NCBI GenBank assembly: GCA_050731755.1
Contig: JBOHPP010000192.1
Location: forward strand, 1-7,106
Length of the DNA stretch: 7,106 bases
DNA from: JBOHPP01 sp050731755
Lineage (GTDB): Bacteria; Methylomirabilota; Methylomirabilia; Rokubacteriales; CSP1-6
Reading direction: 5' to 3'
The position numbers and the translations under genes are program-made. This document shows positions 5,784-7,106 of the stretch, in pieces; positions within the stretch are counted from its first letter, which is position 1; every line of letters starts with the position of its first letter. The notes beneath the pieces were generated by a model that saw only the letters and a list, made by a program, of their open reading frames with translations, made no database searches and was not told the DNA's origin.

Positions 5784-6818
5784 TCAGAGCTCCACGGCGC
5801 GGCCCTCGGCGGCGCTCCGGGCAACGGCTTCCGTGAACTCCATGTAGCGCAGGCCGTCCTCGAACGTCGTGCGCGAGACCTTCTCCCGACCGCGCACGGC
5901 GTTGACGAACTCCTCCTCTACACGCCAGCCCACCTGGCGCTCGGCCGGGATCGCGATCTCTTTGAGCGCGGTCTCGCCGCGCCGGCCGCCCGACAGGCGA
6001 GGGCTGGAGCCGTCGAGACGGAGCGTGCCGTCGCTGCCGTAGAGCCACACCTCGTTGGCGGGGGCCAGCCCGGTGACCGCGCCGAAGCGGAGATGGGCGA
6101 TGCCGCCGCGAACCAGCGTGGCCAGGATCTCGACGTGATCGGGCACCTGCACGTCCCGCGGCCGGCCACCGGCGTCGCGGCGCTGGGGCACCACCACCTG
6201 ACTCATCGCCATCACCCTCCGCGCCGGTCCCACCCACCGCATCATCGCCTCGTACCAGATCCCCATGTTGAGGATGTTGAGGCCGCTGAGCGCAGCGTCC
6301 TGACGCCAGTGCAGTGGGGCCTCACGATCGACGAACCGGTTCTGCGCGGCGGAGAGCTCCACGACCAGGAGATCACCCAGATAGCCGTCGGCGATCAGCG
6401 CCTGGAGCGTGGAATCCACCGTCAGCGTATGAGGCGCGGGCACGAGCTGGGCGACGAGGTGCGGCCTCCGCCGGGACGCCTCCAGCATGGCGCGCGCCTC
6501 CGCCGCATTCATCGCCATACGGGCTTCGCACAGCACGTGCTTGCCCCGCTCCAGCGCGGCCAGCGTCACCGGGCAGTGCAGGTACGGCCAGGTTCCGATG
6601 CAGATGGCCTCGGTGTCGTCGGCGCCTACCAGCTCCTGCCAGGTGTCGTATACCCGGGGGATCCCGAACTCGCGGGCGACCCGCTCACCAGAATCGCGGC
6701 TGCGGTTCGCCACGCTGACGATCTCTACGTTGGCGATGGCCTTGAGGCCGGGGATGTGGCGCAGGCGCGTGTTGGCGCCGGCGCCGACGATGCCTATACG
6801 AAGCTTCGGCTCGGCCAT
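5784..6818 (-). CDS. Gfo/Idh/MocA-family oxidoreductase-like protein lacking the usual catalytic residues
   Basis: 344 residues, typical length. The N-terminal Rossmann domain (about 5-125) has IGIVGAGANTRLRHIPGL (8-25) with the Gly-rich NAD(P) loop, VSVANRS (34-40), ICIGTWPYLHCPVTLAALERGKHV (72-95) and CEARMAMNAAEA (97-108). The C-terminal alpha/beta domain has GLNILNMGIWYEAMMRWVG (179-197) and ends with YMEFTEAVARSAAEGR (325-340). In canonical members the first site reads EKP and the second GGxxxDxGxH; here Lys is Ala99, Asp is Asn184 and His is Trp188. The protein should still bind a nicotinamide cofactor, but ordinary hydride transfer from a sugar or inositol hydroxyl is doubtful, so substrate and reaction are open. 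The ATG at 6818 gives the expected N-terminus; no Shine-Dalgarno precedes it. It is a single-gene unit convergent with the ThDP gene. Confidence 0.9.
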   Translation of the reverse strand: MAEPKLRIGIVGAGANTRLRHIPGLKAIANVEIVSVANRSRDSGERVAREFGIPRVYDTWQELVGADDTEAICIGTWPYLHCPVTLAALERGKHVLCEARMAMNAAEARAMLEASRRRPHLVAQLVPAPHTLTVDSTLQALIADGYLGDLLVVELSAAQNRFVDREAPLHWRQDAALSGLNILNMGIWYEAMMRWVGPARRVMAMSQVVVPQRRDAGGRPRDVQVPDHVEILATLVRGGIAHLRFGAVTGLAPANEVWLYGSDGTLRLDGSSPRLSGGRRGETALKEIAIPAERQVGWRVEEEFVNAVRGREKVSRTTFEDGLRYMEFTEAVARSAAEGRAVEL

Positions 6819-6866
6819 TGCGCGCTACAGCCGGCCGGCGGGGAGGAGGGGTGTCATGGCGGCAAG

Positions 6867-6872
6867 ATTCTA
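6867..6872 (-). promoter_or_regulatory. Candidate -10 box for the Gfo/Idh/MocA gene
   Basis: The minus strand reads TAGAAT (5/6 to TATAAT). Transcription would begin near 6860, about 42 nt before the ATG at 6818. No good -35 is correctly spaced: ATGACC at 6898-6893 is 20 nt away. Confidence 0.35.
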
Positions 6873-6896
6873 CTGCCTTGGCGCGCCAGCTCGGTC

Positions 6897-7087
6897 ATTG
6901 TAGCGGGGGTCGCGAGGCCGGCTCGCTCCGTGGGTGGCCTGTTCGAGGTGCGAAGGGCGTCATTGTAGTCCTGCCCCCCACCGGCTTCTCGGACCCACAT
7001 CGCATGAAATGCGGGAGGGGGTAGACTCACGCGCAGGCGCCGGCACTGAGGTCGGCCTCGCAATGGTGCCGAGAGCCCGTATTGTAG
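6897..7087 (-). repeat. Three copies of ATTGTAG (minus strand CTACAAT)
   Basis: Copies start at 6897, 6962 and 7081; the last two share the longer ATTGTAGTC. Intervals are 65 and 119 nt, so this is not a regular array. On the minus strand each contains TACAAT, the same hexamer as the MFS -10 box, so these may be alternative -10 elements for leftward transcription or binding sites. The copy at 7081 would lie inside the possible gene start at 7063. Confidence 0.35.
7001..7013. promoter_or_regulatory. Short palindrome, possible operator
   Basis: CGCAT-GAA-ATGCG is a perfect 5-bp inverted repeat with a 3-nt spacer, in the putative divergent promoter region and 9 nt before the plus-strand TAGACT. 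It is short enough to arise by chance. Confidence 0.25.
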
Positions 7088-7106
7088 TCGGACCCGGAGC
7101 CCGATG
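7063..7106 (+). CDS. Possible 5' end of a rightward gene (truncated by the window)
   Basis: From ATG 7063 the frame stays open to the window end: MVPRARIVVGPGAR, 14 complete codons. A hydrophobic strand followed by a glycine-rich turn (RIVVGPGA) would suit the start of a nucleotide-binding protein, but this is too little sequence for a family call. Support: GAGGT (7048-7052) 10 nt before the ATG, and TAGACT (7022-7027) as a possible -10. Against: no matching -35, and the next in-window ATG (7104) could also be used in another frame. Confidence 0.3.
   Translation, partial: MVPRARIVVGPGAR

Larger units (their letters stand above)
6819..7062. other. Upstream/intergenic region of the Gfo/Idh/MocA gene
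   Basis: Open frames here are short or have the biased composition of chance frames. Visible elements are a TAGAAT box on the minus strand (6872-6867), two of three copies of a TACAAT-like motif on the minus strand, a 13-nt palindrome at 7001-7013, and a plus-strand TAGACT (7022-7027) that could be a -10 for a rightward gene. No tRNA or other structured RNA gene was found. It is probably a divergent promoter region. Confidence 0.5.

Noticed and set aside
6931..6960. tRNA-like TTCGA loop sequence (GTTCGAG)
   Set aside because: The flanking bases do not form a T stem, and no acceptor, D or anticodon stems can be placed around it.
6093..6968. 291-codon plus-strand open frame opposite the Gfo/Idh/MocA gene
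   Set aside because: His/Arg/Pro-rich shadow sequence without domain motifs; the minus-strand gene explains the region.
1..7106. CRISPR array, insertion sequence, integrase/att site or phage gene
   Set aside because: No regularly spaced direct repeats, terminal inverted repeats flanking a transposase, or mobile-element proteins were seen in any frame.

Overview
This is a high-GC (roughly two-thirds G+C by eye), gene-dense bacterial window with ordinary chromosomal gene content. The mix of a COG2159-type amidohydrolase, a stand-alone ThDP enzyme, a Gfo/Idh/MocA oxidoreductase and an MFS carrier, with start codons lying close behind -10-like boxes, resembles uncultivated soil or groundwater lineages such as Candidatus Rokubacteria/Methylomirabilota or related deep proteobacterial groups. 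That placement is inference from style only; there is no rRNA or other marker gene. I found no transposon, integrase, CRISPR array, tRNA, rRNA or phage gene.

Layout. 1-890 (+): 3' part of an amidohydrolase gene, followed by a strong 11-bp hairpin. 1013-2014 (+): family 2 glycosyltransferase behind a recognisable sigma-70-like promoter. 2015-2127: spacer with a stable hairpin and a TACAAT box ending 8 nt before the next start. 2128-3342 (+): 12-helix MFS transporter. 3221-3793 (-): SSAT-like GNAT acetyltransferase whose 3' end runs antisense to the last 122 nt of the MFS gene. 3834-4007 (-): a 57-residue unrecognised protein with a textbook Shine-Dalgarno, probably co-transcribed with the GNAT. 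4008-4139: divergent promoter region. 4140-5780 (+): acetolactate-synthase-like ThDP enzyme. 5784-6818 (-): Gfo/Idh/MocA-family protein, convergent with the ThDP gene with only 3 nt between the stops. 6819-7106: upstream region with a recurring ATTGTAG motif (TACAAT on the minus strand), a small palindrome, a hairpin and possibly the first 14 codons of another plus-strand gene.

How the genes relate. No clear pathway joins them. The amidohydrolase, ThDP enzyme and oxidoreductase are each typical of small-molecule (aromatic, 2-oxo-acid or polyol) catabolism, and the MFS carrier could move a substrate or product, but each is its own transcription unit. The only convincing operon is the small protein plus GNAT. 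I do not see evidence for a new multi-gene system. The items most worth a second look are the Gfo/Idh/MocA protein that lacks the family's catalytic Lys, Asp and His, the repeated very-short-leader promoter architecture, the antisense MFS/GNAT overlap, and the small conserved-looking protein.
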